Positions 18,681 to 28,279 of a DNA stretch of 64,000 nucleotides are shown here, piece after piece. The notes below the pieces were generated by a model. That model did not search any database, was not told the DNA's origin, and saw only the letters and a list, made by a program, of their open reading frames with translations. The translations under genes and the position numbers were made by a program. The number at the start of each line of letters is the position of its first letter. Position 1 is the stretch's first letter. This DNA is from Nostoc sp. S4 (GTDB taxonomy: Bacteria > Cyanobacteriota > Cyanobacteriia > Cyanobacteriales > Nostocaceae), in the NCBI GenBank assembly GCA_029379225.1, contig JAQYWR010000002.1, positions 124,001 to 188,000 of the forward strand, read 5' to 3'.

Positions 18681-19634
18681 ATGACTGCAATCCAGTTCCA
18701 GAATTTACTTCATACACCGCAACAAAAAGGCACTCTACCCCACTTGGGGCTGGTTTGTATCACCATTGAGAAACAAGTGCGCTTTCGGACAATGACGCGT
18801 ACGCGGTACTTAAAACTTACTCTTGAGGAACGTGAAACTGCCTTAAGAGAACTGTATCAGCATAACTTGCAGCGTTTACATGACGCTCTATCCTTTTGTC
18901 AGCAAAATCAGATTCAACTGTATCGGATCTCCTCTGCTTTATTTCCTCTGTGCGATATGGAAGATGAAATCGGCGCAAATATATTAGAGGAAATGAGCGC
19001 TCGACTAGCAGAAATTGGGGAACGGGCAAAAATACTAAACATCAGAATGGTGCTGCATCCAGATCAATATGTAGTGCTGAGTTCTGATTCTCCAGAAGTA
19101 GTAAAAACAAGTATCAAAATTCTGGAACGACACGCCCGCAACTTTGATTTATTAGGCTTACCCCAATCGCCTTGGTCATTGATGAATATTCACGGTGGCA
19201 AATCTCAACGCAGCGAACAACTTATAAAGGTAATTTCAGAATTAGCAGAACCAATTAAAAGTCGCTTGACGTTGGAAAATGATGAATACGCTTATAGTGC
19301 TAGTGAAATTTTAGCAGTATGTCAGCAAGCAGGGATACCAATGGTATTCGATGCTCATCACCATATTTGTCATGAAAATTTAGACAGCTATGACGACCCA
19401 AGTGTAGCGTCTATGGTATACGCAGCACGAGAAACTTGGGCAAATCCAGATTGGCAATTAGTCCATATTTCCAATGGTGAAGAAGCTTTCAACGACAGAA
19501 AGCATAGTGACTTAATTACCGATATGCCCAGTGTTTACCACGAAGTACCTTGGATAGAAGTCGAAGCTAAGCGCAAAGAAGAAGCGATCGCTCATTTACG
19601 TTCTTGGTGGCTGATGGAGAATAATCACAAATGA
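18681..19634 (+). CDS. uvsE: UV damage endonuclease UvsE/UVDE
   Basis: 317 residues, TIM-barrel metal-dependent endonuclease that nicks DNA 5' to UV photoproducts, an alternative to photolyase and UvrABC. Family landmarks: LGLVCIT near the start, RISSALFPL, MVLHPDQYVVL, NIHGGK, LTLENDE, VFDAHHHICH and HISNG, which supply the His/Glu/Asp metal ligands. Length and order are complete. ATG 18681 is kept although its Shine-Dalgarno is weak. Alone on its strand, followed 171 bp later by an Hsp70-like gene. Confidence 0.93.
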   Translation: MTAIQFQNLLHTPQQKGTLPHLGLVCITIEKQVRFRTMTRTRYLKLTLEERETALRELYQHNLQRLHDALSFCQQNQIQLYRISSALFPLCDMEDEIGANILEEMSARLAEIGERAKILNIRMVLHPDQYVVLSSDSPEVVKTSIKILERHARNFDLLGLPQSPWSLMNIHGGKSQRSEQLIKVISELAEPIKSRLTLENDEYAYSASEILAVCQQAGIPMVFDAHHHICHENLDSYDDPSVASMVYAARETWANPDWQLVHISNGEEAFNDRKHSDLITDMPSVYHEVPWIEVEAKRKEEAIAHLRSWWLMENNHK

Positions 19635-19804
19635 ATCAAGACTCAGGAGTCAGAATTGAGAATTCAGAATGTAATCAGTTAGGAGTACGACTCAATAGTA
19701 TATTGTTAACTACTAAATCAAAAATTTAGTGTGCTGTTTGACTATTTCCTCAACAGCCAGTTTCACTTCTGAATTCTGAGTTCTGAATTCCTTGTTGATA
19801 AAAT

Positions 19805-21403
19805 ATGGCGATCGCAATCGATTTTGGTACTAGCAACACAGTCATTGCTCGCTGGAACCCTGTAACCCAGCAGCCAGAAACCCTGAATCTACCCGGTTTA
19901 TCAATTAAACAAAGTCTCAATCCCCCACTGATTCCCAGCTTAGTTTATGTTGAAGACGCAGCAGAAAGTAAAATCTTAGTCGGTCAACAAGTACGCGATC
20001 GCGGTCTTGACCTCAAAGGCGAAACTAGATTTTTCCGCAGTTTTAAGCGTGGGATCGGTACAAATATTCAAGGTTTCTTACCTGAGTTAGATGGGGAAAT
20101 TGTCACCTTTGAGCAGGTAGGGCAATGGTTCCTCACTCAAGTGATTGAAGAACTAGCACCCGTGGAAGGTGGTTTAGATTCGCTAGTGTTAACCGTACCC
20201 GTAGATAGTTTTGAAGCCTATCGTCATTGGTTGGGAAAAGTTTGCCAGTCCCTCAAAGTTGAACAAGTACGGATGCTGGACGAACCCACAGCCGCCGCTT
20301 TGGGTTATGGTTTGGCAGATCGAGAAATTCTGTTGGTAATTGACTTTGGCGGGGGTACTTTGGATTTATCGCTTGTACGGTTGGATCGAGGCGTCCAAGC
20401 GACTACAAAACCCGTGGGATTTCTGCTGAAATGGGGTAATAAATCCTTAGCTGAAGATTCCAAACAAAAAGTCAAAACAGCCCGTGTCTTGGCGAAAGCA
20501 GGGCAGAATTTGGGCGGTACTGATATTGATAATTGGTTAGTAGATTACTTTGCTAAAACTCAAGGGTTAGCGGTAAGTCCTTTGACAACAAGATTGGCAG
20601 AACGAGTGAAAATTCAGCTATCAAGTCAAAATCAAGCCAGTGAAGTTTATTTTGACGATGAGACATTTGAAAGTTATGAACTGGAATTAAACCGCGATAC
20701 ATTTGAAAATGTCCTCAAAGAACACGCATTTTTTGAGTTATTAGATGAATCGATGACCACACTGTTGCAACAAGCAAGACGCCAAGGGATAGAAATTGCA
20801 GATATTAATGCAGTTTTGTTAGTTGGTGGAACTGTACAATTGCCAGCAGTGCAGACATGGATCAAACAGTATTTTGAGCCAGAAAAAATTCGTTGCGAAC
20901 GTCCTTTTGAAGCGATCGCTCAAGGTGCATTACAAATCGCCCAAGGTATCGAAATCAAAGACTTTCTCTATCATAGTTATGGTATTCGCTACTGGGATCG
21001 CCGCAATGGACGCCACCATTGGCACCCGATTATTAAAGGTGGACAGCCATATCCCATGAGTCAGCCAGTGGAATTAGTTTTAGGCGCTTCTATGGAAAAC
21101 CAGCCCAGCATTGAATTAATTATGGGAGAATTGGGAGCAGATACAGGCAACACCGAAGTTTATTTTGATGGCGATCGCTTGATTACTCGTCGTCTTGAGA
21201 CTAGCGAAACCACCGTCAAACCCCTCAACGACAAAGAAGGCGCTAGAACAATTGCCCAACTGACACCAAAAGGATATCCTGGGAGCGATCGAATTAAAAT
21301 CTTCTTTCAAGTTGATGATAAACGCTTTTTGCGAATCACCGTTGAGGACTTGTTAACAAATAACACACTTTTAGAAAATCAACTTGTGGCACAATTGAGT
21401 TAG
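19805..21403 (+). CDS. Hsp70/DnaK-like protein
   Basis: 532 residues. The actin-type ATPase domain is complete: phosphate-1 motif AIDFGTSNTVIA at the N-terminus, LDEPTAAALGYGL (connect 1), IDFGGGTLDLSLV (phosphate 2) and VLLVGGTVQLPAVQ (adenosine motif). The C-terminal part (~400-532) is shorter than, and unlike, the DnaK substrate-binding domain and lacks a helical lid, so this is one of the divergent cyanobacterial Hsp70 relatives, not the housekeeping DnaK. ATG 19805 is followed at once by a HIP1-type GCGATCGC. Substrate unknown. Confidence 0.88.
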   Translation: MAIAIDFGTSNTVIARWNPVTQQPETLNLPGLSIKQSLNPPLIPSLVYVEDAAESKILVGQQVRDRGLDLKGETRFFRSFKRGIGTNIQGFLPELDGEIVTFEQVGQWFLTQVIEELAPVEGGLDSLVLTVPVDSFEAYRHWLGKVCQSLKVEQVRMLDEPTAAALGYGLADREILLVIDFGGGTLDLSLVRLDRGVQATTKPVGFLLKWGNKSLAEDSKQKVKTARVLAKAGQNLGGTDIDNWLVDYFAKTQGLAVSPLTTRLAERVKIQLSSQNQASEVYFDDETFESYELELNRDTFENVLKEHAFFELLDESMTTLLQQARRQGIEIADINAVLLVGGTVQLPAVQTWIKQYFEPEKIRCERPFEAIAQGALQIAQGIEIKDFLYHSYGIRYWDRRNGRHHWHPIIKGGQPYPMSQPVELVLGASMENQPSIELIMGELGADTGNTEVYFDGDRLITRRLETSETTVKPLNDKEGARTIAQLTPKGYPGSDRIKIFFQVDDKRFLRITVEDLLTNNTLLENQLVAQLS

Positions 21404-21470
21404 GGAATTACCGAGAAATTAACGAGCTTTTTCTTGTGTTGTCCGCTCCCCTAAATAAATCTTTTGACTT

Positions 21471-21857
21471 TTAGCGTGCGGTTGTATACTGGCGTAACCA
21501 CTCAGCAAACGCCTCACGCTCTAACTCACCCGATGCTACTGCCAAAATAACCTGCTCCTGCTCATCAACAGAAGTACCAATTTCCATACCATTGAGAATG
21601 AGGAAAGTTTCCATTGAAGCGTGACCAGTGCGCTTATTTCCATCAATAAACGGATGATTCATAATGATTGAAAAGCCCAAAGCAACAGCTTTATCAATGA
21701 TTGTTAAATACAAATCTTCACCATCAAATGTCATGCGAGGTTGAGCGATCGCCGATTCCAATCCGCCTAAATCACGTATCCCCAATCTCCCTCCTGACTG
21801 CTCAATAATTTGACGATGTAACCCCAGCACCTCAACTAACAATAAATAACGCATCAT
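21471..21857 (-). CDS. doc: Doc/Fic family toxin
   Basis: 128 residues of the death-on-curing type. Fic core motif HPFIDGNKRTG (about residues 66-76). Doc toxins phosphorylate EF-Tu, which goes with an NKR variant of the Fic loop, whereas classical Fic AMPylases have GNGR; here the loop is DGNKR, a form frequent in chromosomal Doc homologues. The start overlaps the antitoxin stop by ATGA (21854-21857), so translation is coupled. Chromosomal toxin-antitoxin pair. Confidence 0.9.
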   Translation of the reverse strand: MMRYLLLVEVLGLHRQIIEQSGGRLGIRDLGGLESAIAQPRMTFDGEDLYLTIIDKAVALGFSIIMNHPFIDGNKRTGHASMETFLILNGMEIGTSVDEQEQVILAVASGELEREAFAEWLRQYTTAR

Positions 21858-22051
21858 GCCAAACGGCGGTAAAGTTCAGCATTTTTTTTCAGCACGTAAT
21901 TGGCTGCCTCAGTAAACTCATTTTTTGGAGAACTCAACCAGTCTTCTATACTCGCACGGAGCAAAGCTTCAAGAGGAATGCCATGCACTCTTGCTAAATC
22001 TTGTAGCTTTTGTAATTGGCTATCTGAAATATCAATGGTTATGGAAGCCAT
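21854..22051 (-). CDS. Antitoxin of the Doc toxin
   Basis: 65 residues. The N-terminal half (ASITIDISDSQLQKLQDLA) is a beta strand followed by helices, as in ribbon-helix-helix DNA-binding proteins; the tail (FTEAANYVLKKNAELYRRLA) is the helical arm that would cover the toxin. ATG 22051 has AGGAG ten bases upstream; a TTG three codons earlier is too close to it. Overlaps doc by four bases. Probably represses its own promoter with Doc, as is general for such pairs. Confidence 0.82.
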   Translation of the reverse strand: MASITIDISDSQLQKLQDLARVHGIPLEALLRASIEDWLSSPKNEFTEAANYVLKKNAELYRRLA

Positions 22052-22345
22052 GACCGTCAATCTCCTGCATCATTGAGTTGAGTGTAACACCCACAGTTCT
22101 CAAAGTTTTGCAGTGCGATCGCTTGTTCAAGGAGCTCGGTCATAAATATTAATCGTTAGGAAAGTCCTACTATCAATTATCTCTGTTTACACCCTGTTGG
22201 GGTTGTTTGCAAGCGGCTCAATAGCAGAAGTCATAGGATTTGAGTAGAAGCAAGTGTTGAGTTTGCTCCTGTCAATCCAACCTATAACTGTCAGCTAATG
22301 ATATTGTTCTGCCGCAGTTTACTTAGGTTGCTATGGAAGTATATT

Positions 22346-23380
22346 TTACTCTAATAGCAGTGATGTGTATGCGTCAGTGCCAAATTGCTCATCACGCCAT
22401 GCAATAACAACTGCTTGCAGCATGTCTATTACAATCCTCTCCATGTTTGGTATGTCTTGCTCTGGATCGCGAGCAATTGAAGTGAAGGTCTCAACTGAAT
22501 GAGTAAGGGGATTTCTGACGTGCTTCCACAAATCTTTTACTATATTGAATACATCACTTTTTTCGTCCCAACCTGATTGTGCTATCTGAGCAATACGATT
22601 TCGTAATTCGAGTCCCTGGAGATGCTCAGTCGCATCCTTTTTTGCTAGATGTTCTGCCAGAGAAACCAATCTCAAAAATCTTGCCTCTTGATTTTGAATT
22701 TCTCGACTTTCTCGAAATGCAAATAATCCCTGAAAAATTCGTTTGAGCAAAGGATCAAGGTTGTCAAGAGTATTGCAGGCAGCAGAACAAAGCTCTGTAA
22801 ATACTGGGTCGTTATATATTTTCCGGACATCTGTAAGTGTTACCTGCATTGGTTTTTGAACAAATTGATAGGAAGAAACTTGTCTAGCAATAAATTTTGC
22901 GTGTTGACCATCATCACCAATCCACACACCATAAATCCCATTTCCAACAGCCCCGACACGCCCGATACTTGTGTTATTTCCAGGTTTGAACAGGAATAAT
23001 CTAATTACATCGATAATTCTTTCCCCCTGCTCCAGTAATTGGTGTAAAAATTTGTTGTTGTTGTTTACACTTCCGATTGAAGCTAAATCTCGATCGTTAA
23101 AATTTGCTTCAAAAGCAATGCAGGTGAAATCCTTAAGTCTCCTATTTTCAAGACTTTCCATAATCTCTAAAGTCAAATTATCCATTGCTGAAATAGGGCT
23201 AAATAGAGCGTAATCTTTAAATGGAATCACGCCAAGATATTCATATGGCTGACGATAGACTTCATGTACTCCTGTGGGACTAGGTGTGTAATCTGGCTGA
23301 CAGCCATACAAAGCAGCCGAGTAAACAATAAAATCGCATGTTAGGTGTAAACCTTCCACTATAGTAATAACGTAATACAT
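22346..23380 (-). CDS. Hypothetical protein with a HEPN-type motif
   Basis: About 344 residues. The C-terminal third is helical and contains KHVRNPLTHS (near residue 305), an R-N-x3-H pattern like the HEPN RNase or adaptor active site. The N-terminal half is mixed and contains FKDYALFSPISAMDNLTLE and WIGDDGQHAKFIARQVSSY; it somewhat resembles ApeA-type N-terminal domains, but I cannot confirm that. The open frame extends 15 codons farther upstream; ATG 23380 (MYYVITIVEG) is chosen without a strong ribosome site. A Doc toxin pair lies immediately downstream, so this stretch may be a small defence or stress cluster. Confidence 0.65.
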   Translation of the reverse strand: MYYVITIVEGLHLTCDFIVYSAALYGCQPDYTPSPTGVHEVYRQPYEYLGVIPFKDYALFSPISAMDNLTLEIMESLENRRLKDFTCIAFEANFNDRDLASIGSVNNNNKFLHQLLEQGERIIDVIRLFLFKPGNNTSIGRVGAVGNGIYGVWIGDDGQHAKFIARQVSSYQFVQKPMQVTLTDVRKIYNDPVFTELCSAACNTLDNLDPLLKRIFQGLFAFRESREIQNQEARFLRLVSLAEHLAKKDATEHLQGLELRNRIAQIAQSGWDEKSDVFNIVKDLWKHVRNPLTHSVETFTSIARDPEQDIPNMERIVIDMLQAVVIAWRDEQFGTDAYTSLLLE

Positions 23381-23425
23381 AGCGTAGTAAATAATGTCAC
23401 AAGAGGTATATGGTAAAACTAGCAA

Positions 23426-23757
23426 TCAAACAACACCTGCTTCTGGAATTGCATATTGCATTTTTAGGAAAGTATCAATCAAACTTTGCAATTATTGGTT
23501 GGCTTTAAAAACTCCTAAACCCCGCACTGTAACTTTACCAAGAGAATACACAAAGCGCGTCTTGAGATTATCTGGTAAATTTGCCGCCAACAAATTCCAA
23601 GCAGGTTCTTCCATTAGTGTTTCTAAAACGACGTGCTGTTTGTTTTCTGGTTTAATCTGGCTAAATCCGAGTTTTTTCACTAACTGTTTGAGTTCCATAA
23701 CTAGCAGCAGTTGATTAGCTAGGACTGGCAAAGTACCATAGCGATCGCTCTCCATAG
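23426..23757 (-). pseudogene. Duplicated 3' end of mfd
   Basis: About 110 codons that align along their whole length with the last ~110 codons of the intact mfd (24450 onward): [14 protein letters not shown] against [29 protein letters not shown] in both, then the terminal IPEAGVV against IPEAAVV. One CAA-to-TAA change (23492-23494) interrupts the frame; the stop matching mfd's own is at 23426. Similarity begins at the CGATCGC of a HIP1-like site (AGCGATCGC, ~23740-23750) and ends just past the stop codon. A DUF29 gene on the opposite strand separates it from mfd. Confidence 0.9.
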
Positions 23758-23822
23758 CAAAATTAGTAGAGTTTGAGACAGTTTTACAATAAAAGCAAAG
23801 ACGTTGAGGTTGAATTAACCTA

Positions 23823-24323
23823 ATGCGTATACCTGAAACAAACCCGAAGATTCCAATGCCTTCAGCAAGCCTCTACGAAACTGATTTTTACGCTTGGACA
23901 CAGGAACAAGCAACTTTACTTCGCAATCAGCAGTGGAGTCAGATCGATGTGCAAAATCTGATTGAGGAGATTCAATCTTTGGGTAAACAGCAACGTCAAG
24001 AATTGCGAAACCGTCTAAGTGTGTTGATTAGACATTTACTAAAATGGGAGTACCAATCAGGACGCCGTAGCCGTAGCTGGTTAGCAACGCTTCGTATTCA
24101 ACGCCTAGATATTGCTGAACTGCTTGAAGACAATCCTAGCCTAAAGCCTTACCTTGAAGAAGCACTTGGCAAAGCCTACTTTAAAGGTGTCGAATTAGCT
24201 GTTGGAGAAACAGATTTGCCCAAGCGTACTTTTCCGGTAGAGTGTCCCTACAGTTTGTCAGAGATTGTAGACTATGACTTCTACCCTGGCGAACCAAGCA
24301 AGTTAGTAGATGAATCAGAGTAG
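23823..24323 (+). CDS. DUF29 family protein (second copy)
   Basis: 166 residues with the DUF29 signature: [42 protein letters not shown], and [13 protein letters not shown]. Function unknown for the family. The ATG at 23823 is used; [11 protein letters not shown] (12 codons in) is an alternative. The gene sits between intact mfd and the duplicated mfd 3' end, in opposite orientation to both, so it arrived with, or became trapped by, that rearrangement. Relative of 3701-4195. Confidence 0.88.
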   Translation: MRIPETNPKIPMPSASLYETDFYAWTQEQATLLRNQQWSQIDVQNLIEEIQSLGKQQRQELRNRLSVLIRHLLKWEYQSGRRSRSWLATLRIQRLDIAELLEDNPSLKPYLEEALGKAYFKGVELAVGETDLPKRTFPVECPYSLSEIVDYDFYPGEPSKLVDESE

Positions 24324-24449
24324 TAATTTGATGCTTTTAGTTTAGACATCTGGTGAAATTAATTCTGCGTTAGTGGAAACCCTTGTAGAAACGTAGTATT
24401 GCTACGTCTCTACATTGATTTTCACTCCTATGTCTTTTGATTGAGATCC

Positions 24450-27400
24450 TCAAACAACAGCTGCCTCTGGAATCGCCCCCTGCATTCTCCCGAAAGCATC
24501 AATCAAACTTTGCAATTGTTGGTCGGCTTTAAAAACTCCTAAACCGCGCACTGTAACTTTCCCAGGAGAATACACAAAGCGCGTCTTGAGATTATCTGGT
24601 AAATTCGCCGCTAACAAATTCCAAGCTGGTTCCTCCATTGGCGTTTCTAAGACGACGTGCTGCTTGTTTTCTGGTTTAAGCCGGCTAAATCCGAGTTTTT
24701 TCGCTAACTGTTTGAGTTCCATAACTCGCAGCAGTTGATTGGCTGGTACTGGCAAAGTACCATAGCGATCGCTCCATTCAGCTGCAATCTGCTTTAACTC
24801 TCCTTTTGATTTAGCTGTAGCTACCGCCCGGTAAGCACTCATCTTTTGATCCAAATCGGTAATATAATCTGCTGGAATAAATGCCGTCAGGTTGAGGTCA
24901 ATCTGCGTATCTTCAACTTGGGGAATTTCTTGTCCGCGAATTTCCCGAATTGCTTCTTCGAGCATTTCCATGTATAAATCAAAACCGATGGCATCCATTT
25001 GACCGGATTGTTCGGCACCTAGCAAGTTACCCACTCCGCGAATCTCCATGTCGCGCATCGCCAATTGATACCCAGAACCAAGTTGAGTGAATTCCTGAAT
25101 TGCTCGTAACCGTTGGCGTGCGGCATCAGATAACGTCCGCTGCTTGGGATAAAATAGCCAAGCATGAGCTTGGATACCTGCACGTCCCACACGACCGCGT
25201 AATTGATACAGTTGTGCCAAGCCAAAGCGGTGAGCGTCTTCAATTAAAATGGTGTTGACTCGCGGAATATCTAAGCCAGATTCAATAATTGTTGTACAAA
25301 CGAGGATATCTGCTTCACCATTGCTGAAGGTGAGCATGGTTGATTCTAACTGGCTTTCATCCATTTGACCGTGAGCGATCGCAAATCTACCCCCCGGTAT
25401 CATTTCTCGCAAGTTGGCGGTTGTCTCTTCAATGCCTTCAACTCGTGGAACTACATAAAAGACTTGTCCACCTCTGTCTAATTCTTGACGAATGGCACTG
25501 CGGACACTTTCGGGATTCAGCGGTGCAAGGTGAGTTTTAATCGGACGTCGAGTTGGAGGTGGTGTGGTAATTAAACTCATTTCCCGAATTCCCGACAAAG
25601 ACATATACAAAGTACGGGGAATCGGAGTAGCTGAAAGAGTCAGCACGTCAACTTGAGTTTTCAAGCTTTTAATTTTCTCTTTTTGGTTTACCCCAAACCG
25701 CTGTTCTTCATCCACCACCAACAGTCCTAAATCCTTGAATGATACGCCTTTGCCTAAAAGTTGGTGTGTGCCGACAACTATATCTAATTCACCCGTTGCC
25801 AATCGCTTTTGAATCTCGCGGCGTTCTTCAGCGGAACGAAAGCGGTTGAGCAAACCGACATTCACCGGGTAGGGAGCAAAACGTTCTTTGAGTGTATGGT
25901 AGTGCTGCTGTGTTAAAATAGTCGTAGGCGCAAGGAGTGCCACTTGTTTACCGGCGGTGACTGCTTTAAAAACAGCACGAATCGCCACTTCCGTTTTACC
26001 AAAACCGACATCGCCACAAACTAAGCGATCCATCGGACGATCGCTTTCCATGTCGCGTTTGACATCTTGTACAGCTTTTAGCTGATCGGTAGTGGGTTGG
26101 TAGGGGAAAGAATCTTCCAATTCCTCTTGCCAAGGCATATCATTTGGAAAACTAAAACCTTGTTGTTGCGATCGCGCTGCATATAATTTCAGCAAGTCCA
26201 CCGCCAGTTTCTTAATCGCTTTGCGGACTTTGTTCTTGGTATTATCCCAAGCTTTACCAGTCATCTTGTTGAGTTCTGGTGCCCTATCGGCTGCGGCGCG
26301 GAACCGAGATAAAGCACCCAATTGATCGGCTGCAACTCTCAGTAACCCGTCGGCATATTGCACCACCAAATAATCACGAGTTTCGTTGTTAATCGTCAAA
26401 CTTTCCAACTTGATAAATTTACCAACACCATGATTTCTGTGAACCACATAATCCCCTGGACGCAGCTTATTAGGGTCAACTTGCTTAGAAGTAGCTTTGT
26501 GGCGCTTGCGGATAAAACCGGGAGTTGCTAAGGAATGCTGACCGTAAAATTCTCGGTCAGTGACGACTACTAACCGATAAGTAGGCAGAATAAAACCTTC
26601 TAGTTCCGCCAGCCCAGAATATTTGAGTGCGATGGGAGTATGGTTGATTTGGAGCTTTTCAATCGCTAGGTAATCGCGGGGATTGGGGATAAATTGAGCC
26701 GGACAATCATGTTCTTGCAACAGCGAGACAGAACGTGAAGGTTGAGCAGAAATCAGCCAGATAGAGAAATTGCGATCGCGTTCGTGGCGGATAGTTTCAG
26801 CTAGTTTTGCAAACTGGTGTGGTGTTACCGGAACGCTTCTGCTGGCAAGATTAATTCCATCATTTTCCTCTGACAGTTCCGATAGATATAATGTTTGAAA
26901 TTTCGCCACATTAAGCAAACATTCATCAAAGGAGCGATGAATTTTCGGTAATTCACTGATGATTGATGACTGATGAGCAATGAGTGACCATTGTTCTTCG
27001 GCATTTTCTACCCAGCGATCGCTATGAGCATGACACTGTTCTGGCTCATCAATGGCAATCAAGGTATTTTCTGGTAAGTAATTTAGCAGGGATGCTGGTT
27101 GCTCGAATGCTAAACCTAAAAAACGACGACTACCTTCAATCACTCGTGAGTTTTGAGTGTCCAGTGGTGAGTCAGAATTTAACTCATAACTCCTAACTCC
27201 TAACTGGGCATTATCCTTGAGTGCTGCCACGATCATGGGAGCAAAGCTAGTAGGAGTCAGAATTAACTGGTCAACTTTATCGAGGGCAGAACGTTGAGTT
27301 GCTGGATCGAATTCGCGTATTTGTTCGATTTCGTCGCCAAACCATTCCAGCCTGACTGGTAACTCCGATGAAACTGGGAACACATCAACAATGTCGCCAC

Positions 27401-27977
27401 GCCGACTCCACTGCCCTTCAGTTTCTACCAGAGGTACTCGTTCATACCCCAAAATAGTTATTTTCTCACTAAAAGCATTAAGGTCTAATTCTATCCCCCG
27501 CTTCAGGGTCAAGCAAAATTCTTGAAATGCTTCTGGTGGTGGCAAATGAGGTTGTAGCGCCCCTTGAGTCGCCACAATCGCCATATTTGTCCTTCGTCCT
27601 TTTTCCTTAGTTATTTGGTTTGTTTCTAATGACTCTTGACTTTTGACCAAATCTGCCAACACCTGCATTTGACCCCAACTCATCTCTGTTTCCGGGTCAA
27701 AAGGTTCGTAAGGAGAAGCTTCAGAGGTGGGGTAAAAATGTACTGTTTGCCATCCCATTGCCTCCAGTTGTGCAAAAACCCGTCCAGTTTCCTCAAGAGT
27801 GGCACATACCACAAACAAATTCCTGCCCTGAGTTTGCGCTAATGCCGAAGCCACCAAACCCTTCGGTAGCCGGGGAATGCCATTTAAGCGTAATTCCTGT
27901 TGACGATTTAACTTAGAAATAAATTCAATAGTGAGGGGCGATCGCCCTAAGGCACGCACAATAGAAGAAAATGACAT
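24450..27977 (-). CDS. mfd: Transcription-repair coupling factor Mfd
   Basis: 1175 residues. Mfd displaces RNA polymerase stalled at lesions and recruits UvrA. UvrB-like N-terminal module (~1-350), RNA polymerase-interacting domain ([17 protein letters not shown], ~500), then the RecG-like translocase: Walker [13 protein letters not shown] (~640), [10 protein letters not shown] (DEEQ box), [13 protein letters not shown], and TRG motif region with RGRVGR. The C-terminal UvrA-masking domain ends IPEAAVV. ATG 27977 ([14 protein letters not shown]) is preferred to a TTG five codons upstream. Two stretches near residues 254-268 and 329-341 are encoded by sequences like the intergenic 7-nt repeats. 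The last ~110 codons exist in a second, broken copy at 23426-23757. Confidence 0.96.
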   Translation of the reverse strand: MSFSSIVRALGRSPLTIEFISKLNRQQELRLNGIPRLPKGLVASALAQTQGRNLFVVCATLEETGRVFAQLEAMGWQTVHFYPTSEASPYEPFDPETEMSWGQMQVLADLVKSQESLETNQITKEKGRRTNMAIVATQGALQPHLPPPEAFQEFCLTLKRGIELDLNAFSEKITILGYERVPLVETEGQWSRRGDIVDVFPVSSELPVRLEWFGDEIEQIREFDPATQRSALDKVDQLILTPTSFAPMIVAALKDNAQLGVRSYELNSDSPLDTQNSRVIEGSRRFLGLAFEQPASLLNYLPENTLIAIDEPEQCHAHSDRWVENAEEQWSLIAHQSSIISELPKIHRSFDECLLNVAKFQTLYLSELSEENDGINLASRSVPVTPHQFAKLAETIRHERDRNFSIWLISAQPSRSVSLLQEHDCPAQFIPNPRDYLAIEKLQINHTPIALKYSGLAELEGFILPTYRLVVVTDREFYGQHSLATPGFIRKRHKATSKQVDPNKLRPGDYVVHRNHGVGKFIKLESLTINNETRDYLVVQYADGLLRVAADQLGALSRFRAAADRAPELNKMTGKAWDNTKNKVRKAIKKLAVDLLKLYAARSQQQGFSFPNDMPWQEELEDSFPYQPTTDQLKAVQDVKRDMESDRPMDRLVCGDVGFGKTEVAIRAVFKAVTAGKQVALLAPTTILTQQHYHTLKERFAPYPVNVGLLNRFRSAEERREIQKRLATGELDIVVGTHQLLGKGVSFKDLGLLVVDEEQRFGVNQKEKIKSLKTQVDVLTLSATPIPRTLYMSLSGIREMSLITTPPPTRRPIKTHLAPLNPESVRSAIRQELDRGGQVFYVVPRVEGIEETTANLREMIPGGRFAIAHGQMDESQLESTMLTFSNGEADILVCTTIIESGLDIPRVNTILIEDAHRFGLAQLYQLRGRVGRAGIQAHAWLFYPKQRTLSDAARQRLRAIQEFTQLGSGYQLAMRDMEIRGVGNLLGAEQSGQMDAIGFDLYMEMLEEAIREIRGQEIPQVEDTQIDLNLTAFIPADYITDLDQKMSAYRAVATAKSKGELKQIAAEWSDRYGTLPVPANQLLRVMELKQLAKKLGFSRLKPENKQHVVLETPMEEPAWNLLAANLPDNLKTRFVYSPGKVTVRGLGVFKADQQLQSLIDAFGRMQGAIPEAAVV

Positions 27978-28051
27978 AAGTTCTACTAGCAATGGAAGTC
28001 TTGGCGCTGATTGAAAATCTTAAGGCAGTATATGTCCACTATTTTAAAACT

Positions 28052-28176
28052 GTTGACTGATGACTGATGACTGATGACTGATAAAGGTCAATAGTCTACA
28101 GTGTGCTGTTGGTGGTTCCAACAGTCCAAATAACTAGGCTTTCATCAGTCAACCGTCAACCGTCAACCGTCAATCC
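28052..28176 (+). repeat. Two short tandem repeats (TGACTGA and GTCAACC units)
   Basis: 28052-28083 holds four ~7-nt units of TGACTGA type; 28148-28176 holds about four GTCAACC units. Typical 7-nt-period intergenic repeats between divergent mfd and the CNNM gene. The rest of this ~300-bp gap shows nothing else. Confidence 0.85.
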
Positions 28177-28279
28177 ATAACTATTACTTTGTCAACACTT
28201 AAAGCATTTATCGAAACACCTTTAATACTAGATACTAAGGATTGAGCTACGTTCGCTCTGATAAGCGATAACTTTAAAC

